In this document: piece after piece, positions 35,586 to 43,715 of the stretch | Layout: every line of letters begins with the position of its first letter | Numbering within the stretch: the stretch's first letter is position 1 | Notes under the pieces: generated by a model | Databases searched by the model: none | Told to the model about the DNA's origin: nothing | What the model saw: the letters and a program-made list of their open reading frames with translations, nothing else | NCBI RefSeq assembly: GCF_028128615.1 | Contig: NZ_AMDP01000026.1 | Span: forward strand, 1-64,000 | Direction: 5' to 3' | Origin: Enterococcus sp. 5H | GTDB lineage: Bacteria > Bacillota > Bacilli > Lactobacillales > Enterococcaceae | Length of the DNA stretch: 64,000 nt | Position numbers and translations under genes: made by a program

Positions 35586-35949
35586 ACGGTTGTTAAAAAG
35601 AGTCGTTTAAAATGGGGAGTTATGCCTACGTCAATGAAAAACCAAATAAACGATGTTAAAAAGTCAAACACTCTATTTCATTTCGATCACATTGTCGTAA
35701 ATCACAAAGAATATTGTGATTCGATGATGAACGATACAAGGCACAGAATGTGCATTGCTTCCTTTGATACACTTAGAATTGAAGATTTCGGCAATTTTCA
35801 CAAACGTGCACAATGCGTCTTATGCATTGTGCGCGTTTTAGTTCAATTGCACAATTTTTGCCACATAGTACACTGCTGACGCTTGTAACTTCTATTTTTT
35901 AAACGATAAATGGTATACTTTAGCCAGAACTGTTTTAGAAAGAAGTGAT
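35586..35949 (+). other. Intergenic stretch with two hairpins
   Basis: No convincing gene. AATCACAA/TTGTGATT flank a short loop near 35700-35721, and AAACGTGCACAATGC pairs with GCATTGTGCGCGTTT at 35802-35838, followed only by a short T-run. The second may be a distant terminator of ppdK. An 85-codon frame at 35622 runs through the second hairpin and looks accidental. An extended -10 (TGGTATACT, 35911-35919) probably serves the next gene. Confidence 0.4.
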
Positions 35950-37053
35950 TTGTTGAAAAAGAGGACAAGGCTACTGATTTATTTGTCGTTACTTATTTTG
36001 ATTTTAGTTATAGCAAGTGCTTGGTTTTTGAAAAATAATCCTGAGCAGCAACCGTCAAAAAGCGCTAGTGGAATGACTGATTCATCAGCAGAAGTAGCAA
36101 TAGACCAAACTTTCGATAAAATAATCACGACAAGTCATTTTAAAGGAACCGCACTTTTAATTAAACAAGGACAGATTTTTTACCAGCAAAGTTATGGTTA
36201 TGCTGATGCAGAAAAAAAACAGGATAATCAATTGGATACTCTGTTCCCAATTGCATCTTTACAAAAGATTATTACAGGAGCAATAATTGTTGATTTACTG
36301 AAAGATAAAAAGCTAAAAATTACGGATACATTGGATGAGTTTTATCCTGAAATTGATTTAAGTGATACAATCACGATTCAACAGCTTCTGACACATACTT
36401 CAGGGATTATGATGGATGAAATTGAACCAGCCGAAGTATTGACGAACCAATCAGATCAGCTTGACTTTACTTTGGAAAATCTAACGACTAGTAGAAATAA
36501 AGATTTTTTTTATACAAATGCTAATTATACCTTATTAGCTGGAATTATTTCTCAAATTATAGGTCAAAACTATGAAGAAATCGTTCAGAAAAAAATAATT
36601 GATCCATTGTCTTTAAAGCGCACCTATTTTTGGGATATACTACCTAAAAAAGAACGTACCCCTAATTCTTATTATTACTTAGATAATGACTATGAAATCG
36701 ATCCATTTCAACCAAATAAACAGTTATTCTCTAGTTTATTAGGAGCGGGGAATATGTATATGTCAGTAACGGATTTTTGGACGTTTATTCAAAGTCTGAC
36801 TAATGGCAAACTTTTTTCAAAAGAAACATATGAACAATTCGCTGAAGTACACAAAGAAGGCTACCAAGCAGGGATTTTTTATTTTGATGATTTAAAGTAT
36901 TCGGAAGGAAGCCTAGGTGGTTTTAATACGGTGATTTATGGCGATCAAGATAATCAAAACTTGGTGATACTCTTTGCTAATCAATCACCTAACGAAAGTC
37001 TTCAAGAATTAAGCCAAAGTTTATACAACCAAATAGTACTACAAAATGATTAG
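35950..37053 (+). CDS. Membrane-anchored serine hydrolase (beta-lactamase class C-like)
   Basis: A 367-aa protein with an N-terminal TM anchor (about 7-26) and a Ser-rich linker. The class C/esterase fold shows the S-x-x-K motif SLQK and the YxN-type motif YTNANYTLL. Such proteins act on cell-wall peptides, D-amino acid compounds or esters; the exact activity is not predictable. It starts with one of two successive TTG codons (35950 or 35953) behind a weak GAAAGAAGTG site. Confidence 0.8.
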   Translation: MLKKRTRLLIYLSLLILILVIASAWFLKNNPEQQPSKSASGMTDSSAEVAIDQTFDKIITTSHFKGTALLIKQGQIFYQQSYGYADAEKKQDNQLDTLFPIASLQKIITGAIIVDLLKDKKLKITDTLDEFYPEIDLSDTITIQQLLTHTSGIMMDEIEPAEVLTNQSDQLDFTLENLTTSRNKDFFYTNANYTLLAGIISQIIGQNYEEIVQKKIIDPLSLKRTYFWDILPKKERTPNSYYYLDNDYEIDPFQPNKQLFSSLLGAGNMYMSVTDFWTFIQSLTNGKLFSKETYEQFAEVHKEGYQAGIFYFDDLKYSEGSLGGFNTVIYGDQDNQNLVILFANQSPNESLQELSQSLYNQIVLQND

Positions 37054-37137
37054 TTGTGAAAATAATGAAAAATAGATAGGAAGTTTTTCATTTTTATGCT
37101 ATCATTTTTAATAAATCAAATTGAAGAAGGTGAAGAG

Positions 37138-38442
37138 ATGCCGCTACTATTTGGAACTGCGGAATTTAATAAACAAGAACATTTAACGATTGGCGGATGT
37201 GATACTGTTACATTAGCTGAAAAATATGGTACGCCATTATTTGTTTATGATGTTGCTCATATTCGTGAACGTGCGAGAGGATTTAAACAAACATTTAACT
37301 CTTTAGGAGTAAAAAATAAAGTGATTTATGCCAGCAAAGCTTTTTGTTGTTTGGCAATGTATAAGCTTTTGGTAGAAGAAGAATTAGGATGTGATGTAGT
37401 TTCTGCCGGAGAAATCTATACAGCAATTAAAGCTGGTATGCCTGCTAAAGATATTGAATTTCATGGAAACAATAAAACCAGAGAAGAACTTATTTTTGCA
37501 GTCGATCAAGGTGTCGGAACGATCATTATCGATAACTTTTATGAAATTGAATTGTTAAGTGAGATTTTAAAAGAAAAAAATCAACAGCAAAATGTTATGT
37601 TCCGGATTACGCCAGGTGTGAATGCTGAAACACATGACTATATTTTGACTGGACAAGTAGATTCAAAATTTGGGTTTGATGTGAATAGCGGACAAGCTAC
37701 ACAAGCTTTAGAGAAAATTTTAGCTGATGAACGACTAGTATTGAAAGGTGTTCATTGTCATATCGGATCACAAATTTTTTCTGCTGAAGGATTTTTAGCA
37801 GCTGTTGAAAAAATGCTATTAATTTTAAATGAATGGAAACGAGCATTTGACTATAGTGTTGACGTGCTAAATATGGGCGGTGGATTTGGTGTACAATATA
37901 CTGAATCTGATGATCCGCTTGAACCGGAAGCTTTTGTACGCGCAATTGTCAATGGCGTGAAAGGTCAATGTGAATTATTAAATTATCCATTTCCTGAAAT
38001 TTGGATTGAACCTGGTCGTAGTATTATTGCTGAGGCTGGAACGACGATTTATACAGTTGGATCACAAAAAGAAATTCCTGATGTTCGCCATTATATATCT
38101 GTGGATGGCGGTATGGGTGATAACATTCGACCAGCATTGTATGGTGCAGTATACGATGGTTTTTTAGCTAATAGAATTAGTGCGGAGTCAGAAGAAAAAG
38201 TCACTATTGTAGGTAAGTATTGTGAATCTGGTGATGTTTTAATAAAAGATATCGCATTACCGCCAATGGAGCCGGAAGATTTGTTTGCTATAACAAGTAC
38301 TGGAGCGTATGGCTATTCTATGGCAAATAATTATAATCGTAATTTAAAACCAGCAGTAGTCTTTGTAGAAAATGGCCAAGATAAATTGGTTATTCGTAGA
38401 GAAACCTATGATGATTTAATTGCTCTGGATTGCGATATTTAA
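37138..38442 (+). CDS. lysA: Diaminopimelate decarboxylase
   Basis: A 434-aa PLP enzyme making lysine from meso-diaminopimelate. The PLP lysine is in VIYASKAF, with the glycine loop NMGGGFGVQY and C-terminal CESGD and YGYSMANNYN. ATG 37138 follows GAAGGTGAAG; the upstream frame start at 37096 lacks a ribosome site. It stands alone, without other lysine genes nearby, and no lysine riboswitch was seen. Confidence 0.95.
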   Translation: MPLLFGTAEFNKQEHLTIGGCDTVTLAEKYGTPLFVYDVAHIRERARGFKQTFNSLGVKNKVIYASKAFCCLAMYKLLVEEELGCDVVSAGEIYTAIKAGMPAKDIEFHGNNKTREELIFAVDQGVGTIIIDNFYEIELLSEILKEKNQQQNVMFRITPGVNAETHDYILTGQVDSKFGFDVNSGQATQALEKILADERLVLKGVHCHIGSQIFSAEGFLAAVEKMLLILNEWKRAFDYSVDVLNMGGGFGVQYTESDDPLEPEAFVRAIVNGVKGQCELLNYPFPEIWIEPGRSIIAEAGTTIYTVGSQKEIPDVRHYISVDGGMGDNIRPALYGAVYDGFLANRISAESEEKVTIVGKYCESGDVLIKDIALPPMEPEDLFAITSTGAYGYSMANNYNRNLKPAVVFVENGQDKLVIRRETYDDLIALDCDI

Positions 38443-38443
38443 A

Positions 38444-38497
38444 TGAAAAAAAGGAGGAGCGAAACTACTTTACGTTTTGTATCCGCCTTTTTTTATT
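38444..38497 (+). terminator. Terminator of lysA
   Basis: AAAAAAAGG-GG with inner GAAAC pairs with GTTT and CCGCCTTTTTTT. Confidence 0.8.
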
Positions 38498-38517
38498 CTG
38501 ATTTTAATGTAACTTGT

Positions 38518-38547
38518 TTGAGTCAATTTAATAAATCGGGGTATACT
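38518..38547 (+). promoter_or_regulatory. Promoter of the alpha/beta hydrolase gene
   Basis: TTGAGT at 38518-38523, 18 nt, TATACT at 38542-38547. Confidence 0.7.
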
Positions 38548-38587
38548 TAAGTCAGAGTATAAATCTAAATAAGGGGTGAAATGGATA

Positions 38588-39547
38588 ATGTGGTTTGTTT
38601 TAATCATAGTTATGTTAATTATTTTGGCTATAGTGTTTTATGCAGCAAATTTTTTTATAAATGTTGCACTTTTTCGAGATAACAAATGGTACGATACGAC
38701 AGGTCATAAGATGATGAATCCGGATAATTTTAATAAAGGAAAGTCAAAATATGATCTTGTTGAAGTAGAACAAAATAAGATTGGGGATGAGTTCTGGCAA
38801 AGATCTTTTGCTCAAGATAACTGGTTAGTTGTGGATGGAGGAAAACTTTATAGCCGTTTAATCATTCCTTATCCTGAGAGTAAAAAATGGGTGATTTGTG
38901 TTCATGGCTATCGTTCATACGGTCAGCGAGATATGGCATATGTTGCGGCAAAATTTGCTGAAGATAATTACAATATCTTGGTTCCAGATCTACGCTCACA
39001 TGGGAAAAGTCCTGGGAATATCATTGGAATGGGCTGGCTTGATCGGCTAGATCTATTGGAGTGGATTCAAGAAGTAATTGCGATAGAACCACAGGCTGAA
39101 ATTGTCTTATTTGGCGGTTCGATGGGAGCTGCCACAGTAATGATGACAAGTGGCGAAAATTTGCCTGCAAATATAAAAGGCTTAGTTGTTGATTGCGGTT
39201 ACTCATCTGTTTACGATGAATTTAGTACAATGTTACGTTCAGCTTTTAAATTACCAGCTTTCCCAATTATGACTGCAGCAAACTTCTTAGCGACGAAAAA
39301 GGTTGGATATTCATTAAAAGAAGCTTCGTCAGTGAATCAATTAGCAAAAAATCAACTGCCAACGTTATTTATTCACGGAACAGGAGATAAATTTGTTCCA
39401 CATCAAATGATCTATGTAAACATGGAAGCAACCAACGGAGTGAAAGAAAGTCTGATTGTCGAAAAAGCACCGCATCTATCGTCATTTATTTATGAGCCGG
39501 AGCATTATTTTGAAACGGTTTTTGAATTTATTCATCGTTACTGTTAA
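38588..39547 (+). CDS. Membrane-anchored alpha/beta hydrolase
   Basis: A 319-aa protein with an N-terminal TM helix and an alpha/beta hydrolase domain. The oxyanion region VHGYRSYG, nucleophile Ser in FGGSMGAA and the final His in KAPHLSS form a plausible triad. ATG 38588 is 8 nt from AAGGGGTGA; the GTG at 38576 lies inside that site. The substrate is unknown; relatives include BAAT/cutinase-like esterases. The SMR-like pair follows after 14 nt. Confidence 0.85.
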   Translation: MWFVLIIVMLIILAIVFYAANFFINVALFRDNKWYDTTGHKMMNPDNFNKGKSKYDLVEVEQNKIGDEFWQRSFAQDNWLVVDGGKLYSRLIIPYPESKKWVICVHGYRSYGQRDMAYVAAKFAEDNYNILVPDLRSHGKSPGNIIGMGWLDRLDLLEWIQEVIAIEPQAEIVLFGGSMGAATVMMTSGENLPANIKGLVVDCGYSSVYDEFSTMLRSAFKLPAFPIMTAANFLATKKVGYSLKEASSVNQLAKNQLPTLFIHGTGDKFVPHQMIYVNMEATNGVKESLIVEKAPHLSSFIYEPEHYFETVFEFIHRYC

Positions 39548-39561
39548 GGAGGAGCCATACT

Positions 39562-39930
39562 ATGGACGAAAAAAATAAACAACGAAAATTAAGTTTAGGT
39601 ATAATTTTGATTTTAATCGCGGCAACACTTAGTAGCTTAGGCCAATTAGCATGGAAATTTGGCGCGGACAATACTGGAAATTATGCGTTGATTTTGTATG
39701 CAGTTGGATTTATAGCAGCAGGAGCAGGAATGTTTTTCATGATGGCTGCATTTCGGTATGGTGAAGTGTCCATTTTACAACCGATGATGAGCTTGGGTTT
39801 TGCCTTGTCGATTGTTCTAGGCGCTATTTTTTTAAATGAGAGTATCACTTGGTATAAACTGTTGGGAACAGCATTTATTATTGCTGGATCAGTTCTTTTA
39901 GGTGTAGAGGGAAATGAGGAAAAAATATGA
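39562..39930 (+). CDS. EamA/SMR-like transporter subunit 1
   Basis: A 122-aa protein with four TM helices, of the drug/metabolite transporter superfamily, ArnE/F or EmrE-like half-transporter type. It begins behind AAGGAGGAG and overlaps the second subunit by 4 nt (ATGA). Paired small subunits of this type form heterodimers. Substrate unknown. Confidence 0.85.
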   Translation: MDEKNKQRKLSLGIILILIAATLSSLGQLAWKFGADNTGNYALILYAVGFIAAGAGMFFMMAAFRYGEVSILQPMMSLGFALSIVLGAIFLNESITWYKLLGTAFIIAGSVLLGVEGNEEKI

Positions 39931-40274
39931 TAAATTATGCAGCAATTTTAGCAATTTTAGTCATTAGTACGTTTTCCGGCAGCGCAGGTGCCTTAGCTCT
40001 AAAAAAAGGTATGAACGATTTACCTCAACTTAGTTTTAAATCGGTCGTGACGAATGCGTGGATTTATTTAGGGACCTTCTTATATATTTTAAGTGCGATA
40101 ACAAATATTGTCTTATTAAAATTTTTAGATTACTCGATAGCTTTTCCGATGACATCTTTGACCTATGTTTGGACAGTTATTATTTCATATTTTATTTTTA
40201 AAGAAAAGTTAAGCTTGCGGAAAATGGCAGCTGTGATTCTAATTATTATTGGTGTGTTTATTATCAGCCAATAG
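39927..40274 (+). CDS. EamA/SMR-like transporter subunit 2
   Basis: A 115-aa four-TM partner of the preceding gene (MTSLTYVWTVIISYFIFKE is typical). The 4-nt overlap indicates translational coupling and a 1:1 complex. ArnE/F-type pairs move undecaprenyl-linked sugars; drug export is the other option. Confidence 0.85.
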   Translation: MINYAAILAILVISTFSGSAGALALKKGMNDLPQLSFKSVVTNAWIYLGTFLYILSAITNIVLLKFLDYSIAFPMTSLTYVWTVIISYFIFKEKLSLRKMAAVILIIIGVFIISQ

Positions 40275-40358
40275 ATAAAGAAAGTTAAGCAAACGTAATA
40301 GTGGTAATCTAGTTTATCTAGCTGTAAGATAAATATATAAAGAACAGGAGGAGTTAGT

Positions 40359-40469
40359 ATGACTGTTAAATCAAAAGGAATTGATAAAATTAAGTTACTG
40401 CAGGCAGTAACCACAATTGTTACGGGGATTATCATGTTAAATGCAGTATTGAAAAAAACAAAAAAATAG
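40359..40469 (+). CDS. 36-aa small membrane peptide
   Basis: Encodes MTVKSKGIDKIKLLQAVTTI, then VTGIIMLNAVLKKTKK. CAGGAGGAG is well spaced upstream and a terminator follows, which supports a real gene. It has one TM segment (about 13-30) between two basic ends. Function unknown. Confidence 0.6.
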   Translation: MTVKSKGIDKIKLLQAVTTIVTGIIMLNAVLKKTKK

Positions 40470-40484
40470 TGCATGGACTTGGAG

Positions 40485-40528
40485 ATTGGAAATTGTCGAT
40501 TAAAAAATTGACAACTTCCAATTTTTTT
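40485..40528 (+). terminator. Terminator after the 36-aa peptide gene
   Basis: ATTGGAA and TTGTC pair with GACAA and TTCCAAT, then TTTTTTT. Confidence 0.85.
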
Positions 40529-40627
40529 GTCTTTTAGGAAGTTAATTGGGAGAATTTCGAGCGGTTTACATTGCTGTTAATTTGTATACTTATTTTAGAA
40601 ATAATGAAAGTTAAGGAGATGAAATCA

Positions 40628-40708
40628 ATGCATAAAAAAATGAAAATAATTTTGCTTTTTGCGGTTATGGTCATACTTTTATCTGGTTGTGTCATTGTAA
40701 GAATGTGA
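40628..40708 (+). CDS. 26-aa lipoprotein-like peptide
   Basis: Encodes MHKKMKIILLFAVMVILLSG and then CVIVRM before TGA. It has a complete lipoprotein signal (LLSGC) but only six residues after the cut. AAGGAGATG lies upstream. Either this is a minimal lipopeptide, a source of a signal-peptide-derived pheromone, or a truncated lipoprotein gene. It ends 11 nt before the next lipoprotein gene. Confidence 0.5.
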   Translation: MHKKMKIILLFAVMVILLSGCVIVRM

Positions 40709-40719
40709 GGCGGAAAAAT

Positions 40720-41169
40720 ATGGAAAAGATCTTCTATTTCTTGATGATTAGTTTGTTCTGTTTGTCGGGCTGTAAAATTGAATATAACAGTCCTCAAAGT
40801 GCTAGAGATGATAACTATGGTGTGAATTCACCTGGCAGCTATAGTAGCGAAGACAGTGGTGATGATAAAACGAGTGGAACAACGCTAACAAAAAAGGGAA
40901 CTGGTGACGAAGTCATTACTAATTTAGCTTTTAAAAAAGGACCAACTCTTTTTTCAATAGTGTACGAAGGACAAGCTGAAATAACAGTTAAACTGTTAGA
41001 TAGTGATGGAAATATTGTGGCAACTTTGGTTGATTTTAGAGGTAAGTATTCAGGTAAAGTCTTAGCTCAGGTTCCTAAAGATGCCGACAATTATATATTG
41101 GAAATTAAAACAGAAGGAAATTGGCAAGTTGAATCAGCAAAAGAAGATGAAAAAAGTGGAGATAATTGA
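40720..41169 (+). CDS. Lipoprotein of unknown function
   Basis: A 149-aa lipoprotein with the lipobox CLSGC near residue 18. A Ser/Gly/Asp-rich linker leads to a small beta domain (ITVKLLDSDGNIVATLVDF and onward to NWQVES). ATG 40720 follows GAGGCGG; the longer frame from 40687 overlaps the 26-aa peptide. Family not recognised. Confidence 0.75.
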   Translation: MEKIFYFLMISLFCLSGCKIEYNSPQSARDDNYGVNSPGSYSSEDSGDDKTSGTTLTKKGTGDEVITNLAFKKGPTLFSIVYEGQAEITVKLLDSDGNIVATLVDFRGKYSGKVLAQVPKDADNYILEIKTEGNWQVESAKEDEKSGDN

Positions 41170-41171
41170 AT

Positions 41172-41222
41172 AAAACAGACAGTTAATTATTTTAGGCCAA
41201 AATAATTAACTGTCTGTTTACT
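41172..41222. terminator. Bidirectional terminator
   Basis: A perfect stem of about 20 bp (AAACAGACAGTTAATTATTT and its complement) with a short loop, between convergent genes. Confidence 0.85.
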
Positions 41223-41230
41223 TACTATTT

Positions 41231-41572
41231 TTATCTGATCCCCAATGCGATTCGCGCATAACGAGACATTTTATCTGTTGTCCATGCTGGATACCAAACA
41301 AGTTTAACTTCTGGATTTTTAACTTCAGGGATTTCTTTTAGCGCTTCGTGAATTTGATCGGTCAAAATATCAGCTAACGGACAACCCATTGTTGTTAGGG
41401 TCATTTTGATAACAGTATCGCCATTTTGAGCAAAATCAACTTCATAGATTAATCCTAAATTAACAATATCAATCCCAAGTTCAGGGTCAATAACAGTTTC
41501 TAAAGCAGTCAGAATTTCTTCTTTAATATTTTCAATTTCTTCAGCAGACCATTCTTGATTTGTTTCAGTCAT
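41231..41572 (-). CDS. MIP18/DUF59-family iron-sulfur assembly factor (SufT-like)
   Basis: A 113-aa protein with the family motifs VIDPELGIDIVNLGLIYEV and the conserved cysteine in TTMGCPLAD. It takes part in maturation of iron-sulfur proteins. ATG 41572 follows AAAGGAG; the frame upstream of it is unlikely to be translated. Monocistronic. Confidence 0.9.
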   Translation of the reverse strand: MTETNQEWSAEEIENIKEEILTALETVIDPELGIDIVNLGLIYEVDFAQNGDTVIKMTLTTMGCPLADILTDQIHEALKEIPEVKNPEVKLVWYPAWTTDKMSRYARIALGIR

Positions 41573-41765
41573 TGTATCTACTCCTTTTCCGATTATCCTG
41601 CTAGCACTATTATAAAAGTGATTCGTTAGGGTAACAGGCCTCACTTACAGTTTGTTCTTTTCATATAATACCTTTTTTTAAATACTTTGTAAATGAGAAT
41701 CTTTTTCAGTAAAACGATAGCTTAGCTAATCAGATCATTAATTTAGGCTAGTATTGCAAAAGAAG

Positions 41766-42332
41766 CTAAAATTGCATAGTAAAAAGCATCAGTTCATGCT
41801 CAGTAGCATTGATAATATTATGTTGAGTAAAAGCTTCTAAAAAGATAGCATCACCTTCATTCAATTGCAAAACTTCATCCTTTAGCTCAATCGTGGCTTC
41901 ACCCTTTAATACGTAATTAATTTCACAAAGATTATGAGCAATTTTTTTACCGCTTGATGACGATTGTGCATCAATATAAATTTTAGAAATTACCATGTTA
42001 TCTGTATGTACGGGTAAATTGAACAATGTGTCGTAATAAGTAGAATTGGTTTGCCAAGGATTATAAATTGTTCCAGAAGAATTGCGAATAACTTTATAGC
42101 CTTTTTCAGAGGTTGTTTCATCTTGAATTACTTGAGGAGCTTCACTGGCTAAAAGGGAAGCAACAGTAACATTTAAGGCATCAGCAATTTTTCGCAGCGC
42201 TTCTAACGAAGGTCGATTAGTGCCTCGTTCAATTTGGGATAAAAAACTTGCAGAGTAACCAGTTTTTTCGCCTAGTTCAGTTAAAGTAATCTTTTTTTCT
42301 TTCCGTAATTGTTTAATTTTTCTAAATTCCAT
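41766..42332 (-). CDS. XRE-cupin transcriptional regulator
   Basis: A 188-aa protein: an N-terminal helix-turn-helix (ITLTELGEKTGYSASFLSQI, about 15-34) and a C-terminal cupin barrel (about 105-186) ending in LMLFTMQF. Cupin-XRE proteins sense small amino compounds. It is divergent from the dipeptide-epimerase operon, 302 nt away, and is its likely regulator. Confidence 0.88.
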   Translation of the reverse strand: MEFRKIKQLRKEKKITLTELGEKTGYSASFLSQIERGTNRPSLEALRKIADALNVTVASLLASEAPQVIQDETTSEKGYKVIRNSSGTIYNPWQTNSTYYDTLFNLPVHTDNMVISKIYIDAQSSSSGKKIAHNLCEINYVLKGEATIELKDEVLQLNEGDAIFLEAFTQHNIINATEHELMLFTMQF

Positions 42333-42448
42333 CTACAGCCGCCCTTTGTTTAGATTCCTTTTTTCATTCATATTATCGCGGATTCACTAAAAAAATACAA
42401 GTACTTGGATTTTAATGAAAGAAAACACATTAAAATCTCATTATTGTA

Positions 42449-42477
42449 TTGACATTTTCAAATACTGAACTTAAAAT
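42449..42477 (+). promoter_or_regulatory. Promoter of the cell-wall-peptide operon
   Basis: TTGACA, 17 nt, TAAAAT, near consensus. Just downstream ATTCAAAA is repeated at about 42489 and 42513; these are possible operators. The leader to the GTG start is about 150 nt and is AT-rich with no clear structure. Confidence 0.7.
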
Positions 42478-42634
42478 TGTAACAATGAATTCAAAAAATG
42501 TGATACAATTCAATTCAAAATTAAAAAAAGAGTGTTTATTTTATCTTTAAGGAAGATATAATATGTTGTTTGGATAATTAAAAAATGATGTAAAATGTGT
42601 TTTTAATGAAATTGTAAAATACGGGGGAATAATT

Positions 42635-43699
42635 GTGAAAATATCAAAAATTAAAGTTACACCGAAAGCTGTAAAGCTAAAAGATCCAATAACAATTTCG
42701 CTTGGAAGGATCGATCATTCCATCAGCGCAATTGTTAAAATCGAAACTGACGAAGGACTTGTTGGATATGGAGAAGGCTCGCCAGGTATTTTAATTACTG
42801 GGGAAACTCTTAAAGGAACGACAGAATGTATTGAGCTTTTTGAAAAGCAGTTAATCGGTATTGATCCTTTAGATATTGAAAAAGTCCATAGCGTAATGAA
42901 TTCGATTGCAGCTCATGCACCGTCAGCAAAAACAGCGGTTGATATTGCTTGTTATGATCTATTAGGAAAAAAAGCTGATTTGCCATTATATAAGCTGTTA
43001 GGCGGTTTTGCTTCAACTGTTAAGACTGATATGACAATTGGTTTAGACACACCAGAAGTGATGAAGGACAAAGCCAAACTAGCAATTAATCAAGGTTTTG
43101 ATACATTAAAAATAAAAGTTGGCACAGGCTCTGATTTGGATATAGCGCGACTCAAAGCTATTCGTGAAGCGATAGGCAGTCAAGTAAAAATACGTTTAGA
43201 TGCCAATCAAGGCTGGAAACCAAAAGAAGCTGTCAATATGATTAACCGTTTATCAGAATATGACATCGAATTAGTAGAACAACCAGTTGCTTATCATGAT
43301 ATTGATGGATTAGCTTTTGTGACGAAAAATGTTGCTACGCCAATTATGTCTGATGAAAGTTGTTTTAATTCCAAGGATGCACTTCGATTGATTAGAGCTC
43401 ATGCAGTAGATTTTGTAAATATCAAGTTAATGAAATGCGGCGGTATTCACGAAGCTATAAAAATAAACAGCATCTGTGAAGCAGCTGGAATTGAATGTAT
43501 GATTGGGTGCATGGTAGAAGAAACAAATATAGGCGTGACCGCTGCTGCGCACTTGGCTGCAGCGACTAAAAATATTACAAGGGCAGATTTAGATGCAACG
43601 TTTGGGTTAAGTGAAGTAGCTATTCCGGGTGGTGTACCTTTAGAAGCGACTAGTATGATTCAATTATCGAGTCAAGCTGGTTTGGGTTTGGATAAATAA
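42635..43699 (+). CDS. Dipeptide epimerase (L-Ala-D/L-Glu epimerase type)
   Basis: A 354-aa enolase-superfamily enzyme. Residues of the epimerase subgroup are visible: KIKVGTG (catalytic Lys pair), metal ligands in RLDANQGW, EQPV and MSDES, and the second base in KLMKCGG. It would convert L-Ala-D-Glu from peptidoglycan to L-Ala-L-Glu. GTG 42635 follows GGGGGAA. It heads an operon with a transglutaminase-like gene and oppA, so murein-peptide recycling is likely. The exact dipeptide is inferred. Confidence 0.88.
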   Translation: MKISKIKVTPKAVKLKDPITISLGRIDHSISAIVKIETDEGLVGYGEGSPGILITGETLKGTTECIELFEKQLIGIDPLDIEKVHSVMNSIAAHAPSAKTAVDIACYDLLGKKADLPLYKLLGGFASTVKTDMTIGLDTPEVMKDKAKLAINQGFDTLKIKVGTGSDLDIARLKAIREAIGSQVKIRLDANQGWKPKEAVNMINRLSEYDIELVEQPVAYHDIDGLAFVTKNVATPIMSDESCFNSKDALRLIRAHAVDFVNIKLMKCGGIHEAIKINSICEAAGIECMIGCMVEETNIGVTAAAHLAAATKNITRADLDATFGLSEVAIPGGVPLEATSMIQLSSQAGLGLDK

Positions 43700-43715
43700 G
43701 AGAGGAGATAGCTTA

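Noticed and set aside
35622-35879. 85-codon plus-strand frame after ppdK
   Set aside because: The start is too close to the GGGGAG site, the product has no recognisable pattern, and the frame runs through a strong hairpin at 35802-35838.
37054-37137. Lysine riboswitch ahead of lysA
   Set aside because: Only 84 nt separate the genes and none of the conserved riboswitch segments is present.
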